This document shows positions 17,260-27,217 of a stretch of 64,000 bases of DNA, piece by piece. The notes under the pieces were generated by a model. The model ran no database searches, had not been told where the DNA came from, and saw only the letters and a program-made list of their open reading frames with translations. The position numbers and the translations under genes are program-made. The stretch comes from an uncultured Methanobrevibacter sp. (GTDB lineage Archaea > Methanobacteriota > Methanobacteria > Methanobacteriales > Methanobacteriaceae). The stretch lies in contig NZ_CACWVY010000001.1 in NCBI RefSeq assembly GCF_902764455.1, positions 1 through 64,000 of the forward strand, given 5' to 3'. How positions within the stretch are numbered: the stretch's first letter is position 1; every line of letters begins with the position of its first letter.

Positions 17260-17787
17260 TTAATCAAAGAATTCGTTAACAGTTATTAATGGCTCTAGTT
17301 TTATTCCTGCTTTTTCAAATTCTTCGATAGCTCCTTCTTGTCTGTCTACAACAACAAAAGCCCTTGTTACATTACCTCCATTATCCTGAATAGCTCTGAT
17401 TGCTTTTAATAATGATCCTCCTGTGGTTGAAACGTCTTCAACAACAATGACATTATCATTTTGGTTCAGTACACCTTCAATGAGTTTGGATGTGCCGTAA
17501 CCTTTCTTTTCTTTTCTAATCATCAATAACGGCAATCCTGATTCAAGAGAAACTGCAGTAGCTATTGGAACTGCACCTAAAGCAGGCCCTGCAACCTTAT
17601 CTATTTCATCATCTTTGATTTTATCAGTGATTAGTTTAGAAATAGTTGATAAAATTTCCGGCTCTGTAATGGCCTTTTTCATGTTAATGTAATAATTGCT
17701 TTTCTTTCCGGAAGACAAAGTAAAGTCGCCTTCAAGAAATACTTCATTTTTCTTCAATAAATCGATTAAATATTCTTTGGATATCAT
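17260..17787 (-). CDS. pyrE: Orotate phosphoribosyltransferase
   Basis: Converts orotate and PRPP into orotidine monophosphate in pyrimidine synthesis. The 175 residues show [14 protein letters not shown] (22-35), the PRPP-binding [11 protein letters not shown] at 115-125, and the flexible loop around [11 protein letters not shown] (91-101). Length and motifs match archaeal PyrE. The ATG overlaps the stop of the upstream PRC-barrel gene by one base, so the two are translated from one message. Confidence 0.96.
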   Translation of the reverse strand: MISKEYLIDLLKKNEVFLEGDFTLSSGKKSNYYINMKKAITEPEILSTISKLITDKIKDDEIDKVAGPALGAVPIATAVSLESGLPLLMIRKEKKGYGTSKLIEGVLNQNDNVIVVEDVSTTGGSLLKAIRAIQDNGGNVTRAFVVVDRQEGAIEEFEKAGIKLEPLITVNEFFD

Positions 17788-18017
17788 TAAATATCATCTA
17801 CCCCTTTAAGTATAATTTTATCGCCAATTACTTTGACAAGTTCTATAGGAACGACATCTTCGCTTGATTTTATCTGTTGGGAAAATCCTGATTTTTTAAC
17901 AATCAAATCAGTTACTTCATAAGTATCTTTATCCATAACAACATCTATGACTTTTCCTGCAATCTGAATATCAGCATCCAGAACTTCCTTTCCACATAAT
18001 TCATTTTTTATCCTCAT
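17787..18017 (-). CDS. PRC-barrel domain protein
   Basis: A 76-residue protein consisting of a single PRC-barrel: [35 protein letters not shown]-type pattern followed by a Ser-rich turn and the closing strand [20 protein letters not shown]-barrels occur in RNA-processing and photosynthetic proteins. Small archaeal ones of this kind have no assigned function. AAGGTGACATA precedes the ATG. It is coupled to pyrE by a one-base overlap. Confidence 0.85.
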   Translation of the reverse strand: MRIKNELCGKEVLDADIQIAGKVIDVVMDKDTYEVTDLIVKKSGFSQQIKSSEDVVPIELVKVIGDKIILKGVDDI

Positions 18018-18149
18018 TATGTCACCTTATCAATATATTGTACAATCAATTTTAAATAGATTACCTTATTTAGAATAAATATTGCAATAAACAAAAAAAA
18101 GTATTAAATAAAAACAATATAGTAACATCATTGAATTTAAGGTGAATGC

Positions 18150-19403
18150 ATGCAAGAAGAATATTTAACGGTATCCCAGATTAATTCTTACATCAACAGA
18201 AAGATGAAAATGGATGCCAATTTAAAAAACATTTACATTAAAGGAGAAATTTCCAATTTTAAGACTTACTCCAGCGGACACAGTTATTTCACTTTAAAGG
18301 ATGAAGCCTCCCAAATTCCTGCCGTGATGTTCAAAGGCAGAAAGAGATTTTTAAACTTTGAGCCTAAAGACGGAGACAAGGTAATTGTCAAAGGTAAAAT
18401 CGAAGTCTATGAACGGGACGGGAAATATCAGTTATATGCTGCATCCATTACTAAAGATGGAATTGGAATTTTATATGAAAAATTTGAAAAACTGAAAACA
18501 GAACTCAATGAAGCAGGATATTTCGATGAACAGCACAAAAAGGACATTCCAAAATATCCTAAAAGAATTGGAGTCGTTACATCTCCAACCGGAGCTGCAA
18601 TAAGAGATATCATCACTACAATCAAACGAAGATATCCTATTTGTGAGATTTTAGTATTTCCAACAATGGTTCAGGGTGAACAGGCCTCAGGACAAATTGT
18701 CAGACAGATTAAAAATGCTCAAAGTTATGACATTGACACACTGATTGTTGGACGTGGAGGAGGAAGTATCGAGGACTTATGGTCATTTAATGAAAAGGAA
18801 GTGGCATTTGAGATATACAACTGCAAAATACCTGTAATCAGTGCAGTAGGCCATGAAATTGATTTTACCATATCCGATTTTGTTGCAGACTTGAGAGCAG
18901 CTACACCAACAGCAGCTGCTGAGATTGCAGTGCCAGAATTGTCTAAAATTAAAGATAATGTAGACCAGTTATCCAAAAGATTAAACAAAAGTGTTAATGA
19001 CAAAATAACATTGAATAAAACCAAACTGGAGAATATTTCTCAAAAAAATATTTTTAAAAATCCCGAAAGCATATACGAAATCAAAGGAATGACTCTTGAC
19101 AATTTAGTCAACAAATTGAGCTTCAGCTCAAAAAACATTATTTCACAAAATAAAAATAAATTGTTCAAGCTTGAAAACGCTCCAATTTTGAAAAATCCTA
19201 AAGAGCTTACTAGAACAAAACAGGACGCACTCCTTAAAAACATCAACAAATTAGAAGTATTAAATCCCCTTTTGACATTAAAAAGAGGTTATACCATTGC
19301 CAAATCCGGCAATAAGGTGCTGTCTTCATCCAAGGATGTTAAAACAGGAGATGAAATTGATATTGAATTTGATGACGGAACAGTAAACACAAAGGTGATA
19401 TAG
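18150..19403 (+). CDS. xseA: Exodeoxyribonuclease VII large subunit
   Basis: Catalytic subunit of the single-strand-specific DNA exonuclease VII used in repair. In 417 residues the N-terminal OB-fold runs about 5-100 (YLTVSQINSYI start, then the GHSYFTLKDE strand). The catalytic domain begins near KRIGVVTSPTGAA (139-150), with the signature GRGGGSIEDLW at 201-211 and GHEID at 234-238. A helical region (255-360) precedes the short C-terminal domain that starts with LKRGYTI. AAGGTGAATGC precedes the ATG. ExoVII is a bacterial enzyme seldom found in archaea, so transfer from bacteria is likely, but base composition matches the neighbours. Confidence 0.95.
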   Translation: MQEEYLTVSQINSYINRKMKMDANLKNIYIKGEISNFKTYSSGHSYFTLKDEASQIPAVMFKGRKRFLNFEPKDGDKVIVKGKIEVYERDGKYQLYAASITKDGIGILYEKFEKLKTELNEAGYFDEQHKKDIPKYPKRIGVVTSPTGAAIRDIITTIKRRYPICEILVFPTMVQGEQASGQIVRQIKNAQSYDIDTLIVGRGGGSIEDLWSFNEKEVAFEIYNCKIPVISAVGHEIDFTISDFVADLRAATPTAAAEIAVPELSKIKDNVDQLSKRLNKSVNDKITLNKTKLENISQKNIFKNPESIYEIKGMTLDNLVNKLSFSSKNIISQNKNKLFKLENAPILKNPKELTRTKQDALLKNINKLEVLNPLLTLKRGYTIAKSGNKVLSSSKDVKTGDEIDIEFDDGTVNTKVI

Positions 19404-19622
19404 ATGCAAGATTTAAGTTTTGAAGAAAGTTTAGAAAAATTAGAAGAAATTGTTAACAAATTAGAAAACGGAGATGTCCCATTAGATGATGCAATTGATG
19501 AATTTAACAAAGCCATGCAACTTGTTAATGTCTGCAACAAAAAACTGGAAGCAGCAGAAGAATCAATTGCTAAAATCGTTAAAGAAAACGGAGAACTTGC
19601 TGAATTTAACACTAACGAATAA
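19404..19622 (+). CDS. xseB: Exodeoxyribonuclease VII small subunit
   Basis: A 72-residue coiled-coil subunit that wraps around XseA. The hallmark LSFEESLEKLEEIVNKLENG is at 3-22 (the family signature is FEExxxxLExIVxxLExG), then LDDAIDEFNKAM. It begins directly after the xseA stop codon, so the two are translationally coupled as in bacteria. Its last 11 bases overlap the end of the convergent cbiZ gene. Confidence 0.95.
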   Translation: MQDLSFEESLEKLEEIVNKLENGDVPLDDAIDEFNKAMQLVNVCNKKLEAAEESIAKIVKENGELAEFNTNE

Positions 19623-20616
19623 AATAGTTAATCCAGTATTCCAATAGCGTTTTTATTGGATAACTATTACATTTTTCTTTTATTTCAACTGCCAGATAAT
19701 AGGCATCCTCTTTTTTGATTAAATTACAGTGAACTTCATCAAAGAGATTTAAAATGCTTGTTGTAATGGCCACATTATCCTGTTTTTTCATATCTTTTTG
19801 AAGTTCAGCAATAAATTCTTTTTTATCATAATCTAAATTCTTATAAAACTCATTAATGTCCAAATTATAACGATTTAACCTTGACAATACGTTTGACTGT
19901 GATTTATTTGATATCCAGACCTGTTTTTTAATGGCTTTTTTAACCGATTCAATAATGCATTGTCCAATTAATTCACCGAATTTGGAATGTTTTCCAGCAT
20001 TTGTCAATGTTATTTCAGATTCAGTATTTGAAAAAACGGCCAGTCCATCAGTTCCAGTTCCTGTTGCATAGAAATTTGAGTATTGTGAGGGAATCTTTAA
20101 ATCGCTTAAAGCAACCGTCTTTGCTTCGGTGGCACACATGAATGCTTCAAGCAGTGTCTCATAATCCAAATTGACATTTGTTAAAATAATTGTATTTATT
20201 GTACCGAATTTTCCGTTCTCCTCATAATATGATGAAGGATCACCCGCTCTTGAAGCATTGGTTCTGACTCCTGCAGTGGTAATAGCTACAACTTCAATAT
20301 TTTTAAATATACGGCAAACAATGCTCGTATTTTTCATTTCCGCTAAAGTAATCAGACCTGTTGAATAATCAGAATCCATATTTAATGTTCCACACAGCCG
20401 GATTAGATAATCATTGACATCATGGTCTTCAAGATAGTCAATATTTTCCTGTGAGAGATGATGGTTAAATACGCTTTTATATTCACTGGAAAATCCGCCG
20501 TTAAGCTTGGATGTGGAAATTCCATTACGTTTAACATTGAAATTAACAAAAATAGTATCCTTCAGATAAAAAACTTCATCGTCAAGTGATGTGTTAAAAA
20601 TAAGTCTGTGTTTCAT
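19612..20616 (-). CDS. cbiZ: Adenosylcobinamide amidohydrolase (CbiZ)
   Basis: Removes the aminopropanol side chain of adenosylcobinamide to give adenosylcobyric acid, allowing salvage of incomplete corrinoids for cobamide synthesis. The CbiZ core is seen in TAGVRTNASRAGDPSSYYEE (about 114-133) and in TDGLAVFS with the following GKHSKFGELIG. The 334 residues exceed the core: about 60-100 extra C-terminal residues are Lys/Asn-rich and may be a separate helical extension. Methanogens need cobamides for the Mtr methyltransferase. Its end overlaps the convergent xseB by 11 bp. Confidence 0.87.
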   Translation of the reverse strand: MKHRLIFNTSLDDEVFYLKDTIFVNFNVKRNGISTSKLNGGFSSEYKSVFNHHLSQENIDYLEDHDVNDYLIRLCGTLNMDSDYSTGLITLAEMKNTSIVCRIFKNIEVVAITTAGVRTNASRAGDPSSYYEENGKFGTINTIILTNVNLDYETLLEAFMCATEAKTVALSDLKIPSQYSNFYATGTGTDGLAVFSNTESEITLTNAGKHSKFGELIGQCIIESVKKAIKKQVWISNKSQSNVLSRLNRYNLDINEFYKNLDYDKKEFIAELQKDMKKQDNVAITTSILNLFDEVHCNLIKKEDAYYLAVEIKEKCNSYPIKTLLEYWINYFIR

Positions 20617-20659
20617 AAAAAATAAAAAAAGAAAAGAAATTATAAAAATTTCTTTGTAT

Positions 20660-22249
20660 CTACATCATTGGAGGCATTCCGCCCATTGCGGAAGGATCCA
20701 TACCCATATCTTCAGGGCCTTTGGTTGATGCGATTACATCATCGATTCTTAAAATCATTTCAGCTGCTTCAGATGCAGATTGGATAGCTTGTTTTTTGAC
20801 ACGTTTAGGTTCAATTACACCAGCTTCTTTCAATACATCTAATCCCATGTAGAATGAGTCTTCTTGTGCAGCTCTTAAATCTACTAAGGAGTCGATGCTG
20901 TCTAAACCTGCGTTTTCAGCTAAGGTTTTTGGTACGATTTCTAAAGCTTCTGCAAATGCGTTTACAGCTAATTGTTCTCTTCCAGAAATAGATTCTGCAT
21001 AATCTTTGAGTTTTTTAGCCATTGCAATTTCAGGAGCTCCTCCACCAGCAACAACTTTGTCATCTTCTACGGTAGCTGCTACTACACCAATTGCATCTTC
21101 AATTGCTCTTACAATTTCGTCTACAATGTGTTTGGTACTTCCTCTTACAAATAAGGTTACAGATTTAGCTCCGCTACATTCTTCTACGAAGATCATGTCT
21201 TCACCGGAGATTTTTCTTTCTTCTACAAGACCAGCATCTCCTAAGTCTTCAGCAGTTAAATCATCTAAGTTTGTAATTACGTTAGCACCAGTAGCTCTGG
21301 ATAATTTTTCAATATCAGATTTTTTAACTCTTCTTACAGCTAAAACACCAGCTTTAGATAAGTAGTGTTGTGCTAAGTCGTCGATACCTTTTTGTGCGAA
21401 TAATACGTTTGCACCAGCACCAACTACTTTGTCTACCATATCTTTAACCATTTTTTCTTCTTGTTCGATGAAAGCTTGCATTTGAGCAGGATCGGTAATA
21501 GTGATTTCTGCATCCATTTCAGTTTCTTTAACTTCTAATGGGGTGTTGATTAATGCAATTTTTGCACCGTTGATTTCAGATGGCATGCCTGGGTGTACTC
21601 TTTCTTTGTCTACAATTACACCTTCAACTAAGTTGGATTCTTCAACAACAGCTCCATCTTTTTTCTCAATTTTAATGTTGTCAATGTCAACACCGTCTTC
21701 ATCTGCTACAGCTTCAACAGCATCTACGATTAATTTTGCTAATGGTTCACGTGCTGCTTCAGTTCCTTTACCAGTCATAGCAGTCATAGCTACTTTTAAT
21801 AATACTTCGGAATCAACATCTTCGATTGCAATTTCATCTAAGATTTCTTGTGCTTTTTCTGCTGCTTTTCTGTATCCCATAGCTATGATTGTTGGGTGGA
21901 TGTCAGAGTCAAGTAAAGTTTCGGATTTTTTTAATAATTCTCCAGCAATAATTACTGCAGTAGTAGTTCCGTCTCCAACTTCATCTTCTTGGGTTTTTGC
22001 AACTTCTACGAGCATTTTTGCTGCAGGATGTTCAATATCCATTTCTTTTAAGATTGTAACACCGTCGTTGGTTACAACAATATCACCAAGTCCGTCAACT
22101 AACATTTTGTCCATTCCTTTAGGACCTAAAGTAGTTCTTACAGTTTCAGCTAATACTTTACCAGCTAAAATGTTATTTCTTTGTGCATCTCTACCGACAG
22201 ACCTGTTAGTACCTTCAGGTAAAATAAAAATTGGTTGTCCTTGTGCCAT
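20660..22249 (-). CDS. thsA: Thermosome subunit (group II chaperonin)
   Basis: Subunit of the double-ring ATP-driven protein-folding chamber. The 529 residues include LGPKGMD (41-47), the ATPase GDGTTT (92-97), and a Gly/Met-rich C-terminus ending GGMPPMM, all typical of archaeal thermosomes. AGGTGATTATTT lies before the ATG. Codon use is strongly biased toward the AT-rich favoured codons, as expected for an abundant protein. The promoter about 113 bp upstream has a TATA box flanked by a 7-5-7 palindrome, a likely heat-response element. This is the only chaperonin gene in the window. Confidence 0.97.
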   Translation of the reverse strand: MAQGQPIFILPEGTNRSVGRDAQRNNILAGKVLAETVRTTLGPKGMDKMLVDGLGDIVVTNDGVTILKEMDIEHPAAKMLVEVAKTQEDEVGDGTTTAVIIAGELLKKSETLLDSDIHPTIIAMGYRKAAEKAQEILDEIAIEDVDSEVLLKVAMTAMTGKGTEAAREPLAKLIVDAVEAVADEDGVDIDNIKIEKKDGAVVEESNLVEGVIVDKERVHPGMPSEINGAKIALINTPLEVKETEMDAEITITDPAQMQAFIEQEEKMVKDMVDKVVGAGANVLFAQKGIDDLAQHYLSKAGVLAVRRVKKSDIEKLSRATGANVITNLDDLTAEDLGDAGLVEERKISGEDMIFVEECSGAKSVTLFVRGSTKHIVDEIVRAIEDAIGVVAATVEDDKVVAGGGAPEIAMAKKLKDYAESISGREQLAVNAFAEALEIVPKTLAENAGLDSIDSLVDLRAAQEDSFYMGLDVLKEAGVIEPKRVKKQAIQSASEAAEMILRIDDVIASTKGPEDMGMDPSAMGGMPPMM

Positions 22250-22668
22250 AAATAATCACCTTTTTTTAATTTTATAAATAATTAGATCAGTTAAATTATC
22301 AACATGAGAAAATAAGTTATAGTGTTGACAAAACCTTTCTACATAATACATGAGTTTAAGGTTATATAAATACTTTACGGTATAAAGTAAATTAAAGTAA
22401 GAAAAAGATTATGAAAAAATCATACCTAAAAATTACCTATGATTAAATGCCACAATACTTGCAGTTGCATACCATAATATTAACATTAATAATTATGTCT
22501 ATCAAAATTAATGCAGGTTAATGTGAATAAATGAAATGAGTACCTTAAAAAAATATAATGTTATGCCGACATGTAGATACGACAGTATAAAAAATAGAAA
22601 ATGTAGAAAAATGAGATTAAAAATCTCATTGATTACTAGAAATCCAACCCCAATTAAAGGAATTCTAA
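22250..22668. other. Intergenic region between thsA and the coiled-coil gene (419 bp)
   Basis: The part nearest thsA holds its ribosome binding site, leader, TATA box and palindrome (see the entry at 22362-22389). The remainder, about 22400-22668, is AT-rich. A short inverted repeat near 22613-22628 (GAGATTAAAAATCTC) may end the coiled-coil gene's transcript. I see no further gene or RNA. Confidence 0.5.
22362..22389 (-). promoter_or_regulatory. thsA promoter with 7-5-7 palindromic operator
   Basis: On the minus strand TACTTTA-TACCG-TAAAGTA (plus-strand 22371-22389) is a perfect inverted repeat with 7-bp arms and a 5-bp spacer. It abuts the TATA box TTTATATAA (22362-22370), and so occupies the BRE region where a regulator would affect TBP/TFB binding. 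Archaeal heat-shock repressors (Phr, HSR1) bind palindromes at such positions upstream of chaperone genes, but their known sequences differ. Confidence 0.6.
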
Positions 22669-24201
22669 TTATCTACGTTTTTGCTTTTTCTCCAACCTGA
22701 AAGGAGGAGTCTTTTCAACAGTATCAAAAGCTTCTTGTTCTTCTTGAAGTTCATTAAAGAAAGTATTGATTTCTTCTAGTCTTTTGATTTTATCATTTTT
22801 CCTGTTCAATTCACCTTGAAGTTTGAGATATTCTTCACGGGAAATAGTTTGCTCTTTCAAATACTTGAGCTCATTATCTCTGGTATTGATTTCACTTTCA
22901 AGCTGATTTTTCAAAGACAGGTAATCTTCATGAGGAACAGTGCTCTCTTTTAAATATTTAAGTTGATTATTCTTGGTATTGATTTCACTTTCAAGCTGAT
23001 TTTTCAATGACAAGAAATCTTCACGAGGAACAGTCTGTTCTTTTAAGTATCTAAGCTCATTGTCCTTAGTGGAAATTTCATTTTCCAATTGTCTTTGAAG
23101 AGAAACAAACTCATCACGAGGGACAGTTTTTTCTTTCAAATACTCAATCTGACTATCCTTAGATTCCAACTCAGACTCCAACTGATTTCGAAGAGAAACA
23201 AACTCATCACGAGGGACAGTTTTTTCTTTCAAATACTCAATCTGACTATCCTTAGATTCCAACTCAGATTCCAATTGAGTTTGAAGGGAAACAAATTCAT
23301 CACGAGGGACAGTTTTTTCTTTCAAATACTCAATTTCACTATCTTTTGATGCCAATTCAGATTCCAATTGAGTTTGAAGATTTGTATATTGATCTTTAGG
23401 AATAGTGCTTTCTTTAAGAACTTTGATTTGATTATCCAAATTAACCATTTCAGTTTCAAATTGTGACTGAAGGTCATGATAATCTTCTTTAGGGATAGTT
23501 TGTTCTTTTAAATTATCTATTTCACAGTTCAATTCATTGATTTTTGAATCAAATTCAGACTGCATATCAATATATTCTTGCTTAGGAATGGTTTGTTCTT
23601 TTAAAATGACCATCTGGTCATCTTTTTTAGACAGTTCATTTTCTTTTAGTGTAATTTCACTATTTTTGAGCTCAAGCTCCTTTTCAAGTTCCATGATTTT
23701 AGTTTTGGACTCAACGTTATTCTCCAACTTGATAACCTTGATTTTGTATTCATCAATGGTTCTTGAAAGTGAGTTGATTTGAGCTTCTTTTTCAGCTACA
23801 CTTTTGAATGATTCATTTAACCTTTCATTAACATCGGCCAACTCTTTTTTCTTGTAGTCTCTTAACTGTTCAGCAAAATATTCCTTAATCTCATCAAGAG
23901 AATTGTTAACATAATCAAGTTCGTAAATTCTGTCTTCCTGATTTTTTATTAAGCTATCCTTTTCTTCGAGTTGTTTTTTCAAAAGGTTAATTTCATCTTC
24001 TGCCTTGAACTTTATTACAGAAACTTCTCGTTCTTTCTCTACAATATCTTTTTCGAGTTCTTTAATCCTTTGTGGAGTATTATCATTAGCTTTTTCCACT
24101 TCAAGTTCAGTTAAATCAAATTTTAACTTATTAAGCTCTAATAGGCAAGACCGAATTAAAGATTGTAGTGTATCTTTTTCAGCATCAATTCCTATTTCCA
24201 T
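22669..24201 (-). CDS. Long coiled-coil protein with 31-residue repeats
   Basis: A 510-residue protein that is almost entirely coiled coil. Residues 1-195 are an irregular heptad region. About 200-475 holds nine tandem repeats of 31 residues, each beginning KE(K/Q/S)T(V/I)P(R/K), then DEF/EDY..L..QLESE and ending with xLKYL/IEYL. The Pro before the basic residue should break or kink the helix once per repeat. The Lys/Arg-rich C-terminus ends KKQKRR. There is no signal peptide or membrane segment. At DNA level the central units are nearly identical (93-bp period, around 23101-23380), which suggests recent expansion. Function unknown; a structural or DNA-associated role is possible. Confidence 0.85.
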   Translation of the reverse strand: MEIGIDAEKDTLQSLIRSCLLELNKLKFDLTELEVEKANDNTPQRIKELEKDIVEKEREVSVIKFKAEDEINLLKKQLEEKDSLIKNQEDRIYELDYVNNSLDEIKEYFAEQLRDYKKKELADVNERLNESFKSVAEKEAQINSLSRTIDEYKIKVIKLENNVESKTKIMELEKELELKNSEITLKENELSKKDDQMVILKEQTIPKQEYIDMQSEFDSKINELNCEIDNLKEQTIPKEDYHDLQSQFETEMVNLDNQIKVLKESTIPKDQYTNLQTQLESELASKDSEIEYLKEKTVPRDEFVSLQTQLESELESKDSQIEYLKEKTVPRDEFVSLRNQLESELESKDSQIEYLKEKTVPRDEFVSLQRQLENEISTKDNELRYLKEQTVPREDFLSLKNQLESEINTKNNQLKYLKESTVPHEDYLSLKNQLESEINTRDNELKYLKEQTISREEYLKLQGELNRKNDKIKRLEEINTFFNELQEEQEAFDTVEKTPPFRLEKKQKRR

Positions 24202-24431
24202 TCTATCCCTTAGTTTAAATTTTATCCCTATATCAATTTCAAATAATTAAATATTTATGAATTTGAAAATTTCGATATAATGTACAATATAATTCCTTGC
24301 TATAAAATATTTATTTTATACTATTTAAATTAAACCCTTACAATAACCTAAAATTAAAAATAAAAACAAATAGAAAAAAGATAGAAAAAACAAAAAATTT
24401 TAAAAAAAATAGAAAAAATAAATTGATAAAA

Positions 24432-25481
24432 TTAAAGTATTTTATCATTAATTAATTCAGCATTTAATATTGATGCTCCAGCCGCACCACGAATAGTATT
24501 ATGCCCAACAAGAACATATTTAAAACTATTATCAAATACTACATCTTTTCTTAATCTACCAACAGTAACAGCCATACCATTACCGGCATTTCTGTCCATT
24601 CTTGGTTGAGGTCTGTTATCTTCTTCTTTGACAATGACTGGATTTTCAGGAGCTGAGAATAAATTTAGTTCTTGTGGCAATGCTTTGAAGTTTGCCATTT
24701 TACTTTTTACATCAGCAATGTCAAAGTCCTCATCACACTCAATAAATACTGCTTCAGTATGACCATCAATAACAGGTACCCTATGACATGATGCACTTAA
24801 TTTGAAATCTGCATTAACTACATCGCTACCATCGAAAGAACCCAACAGATAGAGGGATTCGCTTTCCATTTTTTCTTCTTCGCCTCCAATGAAAGGAACA
24901 AGATTATCGACAATAGCCATTGATGGAACTCCATTATAACCTGCACCGGATACTGCTTGCATTGTTGATACCCTAACTGCATTAACATTGAAATTATCCA
25001 CAATAGGTTTTAATGATAAAGCCAAAGCAATAGTTGAACAATTCGGATTGGTAACAATGAATCCGTCCCAGTCATTTTCCTTTTGCTGAGCATCAATCAT
25101 GTCTAAGCATTCCGGATTGACTTCAGGAATTACCAAAGGAATATTTTTTTTCATCCTATGTGCACTAGCATTACTTGCAACAACATAATCTTTTGCGAAA
25201 GCCTTTTCGACTTTTGCTGCAAATTCTGTAGGAAGAGATGAAAATACAATATCAACATCATTATCCATTTTTTCAGGATCAGTTTCAACGACTTTAATGT
25301 CTTTGACAGAATCTGGCATTTCATTATCTAAATACCAGGTAGTAGCATCCTCATATCTTTTTCCAGCTGATCTGGAAGAAGCTGCTAAAGCTGTAACTTC
25401 AAAATCAGGATGATTTTCAAGTAACTGAATAAATCTTTGACCGACCATACCGGTTGCGCCCAATACACCAACATTTACCAT
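24432..25481 (-). CDS. asd: Aspartate-semialdehyde dehydrogenase
   Basis: Reduces aspartyl phosphate to aspartate semialdehyde, the branch point to lysine, threonine and methionine. In 349 residues the NADP-binding GATGMVGQRF is at 8-17, the catalytic cysteine is C148 in NPNCST, and the active-site base region is SCHRVPVIDGHTEAVF. It is of the archaeal/fungal type. It follows dapB by 8 bp and is the last gene of the lysC-dapA-dapB-asd operon. Confidence 0.97.
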   Translation of the reverse strand: MVNVGVLGATGMVGQRFIQLLENHPDFEVTALAASSRSAGKRYEDATTWYLDNEMPDSVKDIKVVETDPEKMDNDVDIVFSSLPTEFAAKVEKAFAKDYVVASNASAHRMKKNIPLVIPEVNPECLDMIDAQQKENDWDGFIVTNPNCSTIALALSLKPIVDNFNVNAVRVSTMQAVSGAGYNGVPSMAIVDNLVPFIGGEEEKMESESLYLLGSFDGSDVVNADFKLSASCHRVPVIDGHTEAVFIECDEDFDIADVKSKMANFKALPQELNLFSAPENPVIVKEEDNRPQPRMDRNAGNGMAVTVGRLRKDVVFDNSFKYVLVGHNTIRGAAGASILNAELINDKIL

Positions 25482-25489
25482 TTTTTCAC

Positions 25490-26311
25490 CTAATCCAATC
25501 CTAAAACATCATTCATACTGCTGACAATTCCTTTTTCAGCTTGAGGAATATATCTGATAGCCCTGATTACACCTGCAATAAATACTTCTCTTGTATGAGC
25601 CTGATGTTTGACTTCTATTCTTTCACCATCACCCACAAACATTACAGTGTGGTCTCCGACAATATCTCCACCCCGAATTGCATGGATACCAATTTCTTCA
25701 GGAGTTCTTTTTCCGACTAATCCTTTTCTTCCGTAGACTCCAACTTCTTCAGGATCACGTTCCAATGATTCAGCTATAACTTCAAATGCAGTCACAGCAG
25801 TTCCAGATGGAGCGTCCTGTTTCTGATTGTGGTGAGCTTCAATAATTTCAATATCAAAATCATATAAAAGTGGGGCTAATTTCTTTAAAGTGTTAAAGAA
25901 CACGTTAACTCCAATTGCCATATTGGAAGAAATTACTGCAGGAACATTGTTCTTTTTAACATTTTCAATGTTTGACTGCATCTGTTCATCTGTGAATCCT
26001 GTTGTTCCCACAACAACACCCACACCACAGGAAGTAGCTACTTCAATTGCGTTTGCAGCTGCAGGAGCAATAGTGAAATCAACCAATACTTCTGCACCGG
26101 AAGACTTTAATGTTTCTTCAAGTTTTTCAGCACCTACAATTTCAACACCAAGTTCTCCAATTCCAGCCTGAAGACCAACGTCTTTACCTGCCAATGGAGT
26201 ATTTGGTATTTCAATAGCTGCAACAACTTCCATATCTTCTTGTTCAGTTATTTTTTTTACAATACCGGAGCCCATTCTTCCAGCTGCTCCAGTAACTGCG
26301 ACTTTAATCAT
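25490..26311 (-). CDS. dapB: 4-hydroxy-tetrahydrodipicolinate reductase
   Basis: Second committed enzyme of lysine synthesis. The 273 residues include the dinucleotide-binding GAAGRMG at 8-14, GTTGFT near 102-107, and the catalytic EAHHNQKQDAPSGTA at 158-172 (H160/H161, K164). The length is normal. It is 12 bp downstream of dapA. Confidence 0.97.
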   Translation of the reverse strand: MIKVAVTGAAGRMGSGIVKKITEQEDMEVVAAIEIPNTPLAGKDVGLQAGIGELGVEIVGAEKLEETLKSSGAEVLVDFTIAPAAANAIEVATSCGVGVVVGTTGFTDEQMQSNIENVKKNNVPAVISSNMAIGVNVFFNTLKKLAPLLYDFDIEIIEAHHNQKQDAPSGTAVTAFEVIAESLERDPEEVGVYGRKGLVGKRTPEEIGIHAIRGGDIVGDHTVMFVGDGERIEVKHQAHTREVFIAGVIRAIRYIPQAEKGIVSSMNDVLGLD

Positions 26312-26323
26312 AATAATACCTAC

Positions 26324-27217
26324 TTAAATTAAATTTGAATCTTTTAATGCTTTTTTAAGAACTTCTAAATTCTCTTCTTTCATCTCACACAAAGGCTGTC
26401 TGAAAGGTCCTGCAGGAAGTCCCATTAAATTCATTGCAGTTTTAACAGGAACCGGATTGCTTTCAATGAAAAGAGCTCTTATCAAATCAAGCATTTCATA
26501 GTGAAGTTCAAATGCTCTTGTATAATCATCATTCAATATGCTGTTTACCATTAAAACCATTCTTTTAGCATCGATATTTGCAGATGCACTGATAACACCA
26601 GTTCCTCCTACAGCCATGATAGGCAAAGTAAGTGAATCTTCACCGGAAAGAATGTTCAAGTCATCTTCAAGACCTTCACGAGTAAGAGCCCTGTAAATGT
26701 CAGATATTTTATCAACACTACCGCTAGCTTCTTTAAGAGCGTCAACACCCTCAATTTTTGCCAATTCAACTGCAGTTTCTACAGCAATGTCGCTTCCTGT
26801 ACGTGACGGTACATTATAAGCAATAATTGGAATATCACATTTTTCCGCAATTGTTGCATAATGATTCACAAGCGCGTGTTGCTGAGGTTTATTATAATAT
26901 GGAGTAATCAGTAATGCTCCATCTGCACCTGCATCAGCGGCAAATTCTGTAAGAGATAATGCCTCTGAAGTAGAATTACTTCCAGTTCCGGCAATAGTTT
27001 CAACTCTTCCGTCAGCTTCATCAATCAAAATCTCAATGATTTTTTTATGTTCCTCATGGTCAATTGTAGCAGACTCACCAGTAGTTCCCGCACCAACTAA
27101 ACCGTCAACACCCTGATCGATTAAATAGTTGATGTTTGATCTAAAACCTTCCTCATCAATTTGTTTGTTATCATCAAAAGGAGTTACCATTGCAACATAT
27201 GTTCCTTCAAATTTCAT
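26324..27217 (-). CDS. dapA: 4-hydroxy-tetrahydrodipicolinate synthase
   Basis: Condenses pyruvate with aspartate semialdehyde. The 297-residue protein is a (beta/alpha)8 aldolase with GTTGE at 45-49, catalytic Y134 (AYNVPSRTG) and the Schiff-base lysine K162 (ALKEASG). Its start overlaps the end of lysC by 4 bp (ATGA), so it is coupled to aspartate kinase. Confidence 0.97.
   Translation of the reverse strand: MKFEGTYVAMVTPFDDNKQIDEEGFRSNINYLIDQGVDGLVGAGTTGESATIDHEEHKKIIEILIDEADGRVETIAGTGSNSTSEALSLTEFAADAGADGALLITPYYNKPQQHALVNHYATIAEKCDIPIIAYNVPSRTGSDIAVETAVELAKIEGVDALKEASGSVDKISDIYRALTREGLEDDLNILSGEDSLTLPIMAVGGTGVISASANIDAKRMVLMVNSILNDDYTRAFELHYEMLDLIRALFIESNPVPVKTAMNLMGLPAGPFRQPLCEMKEENLEVLKKALKDSNLI

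Noticed and set aside
18150-19622. Prophage or recent island around exonuclease VII
   Set aside because: No integrase, phage structural genes, tRNA attachment site or base composition shift was visible. Neighbours are ordinary housekeeping genes.
21501-22277. A 258-residue open frame opposite the thermosome gene
   Set aside because: Low-complexity Ser/Ile/Thr-rich composition typical of the reverse frame of an AT-rich gene with strong codon bias. No ribosome binding site, and it lies entirely over thsA.
22776-23603. Tandem DNA repeat as a mobile or CRISPR-like element
   Set aside because: The 93-bp periodicity is in frame and encodes 31-residue coiled-coil repeats of a single protein.
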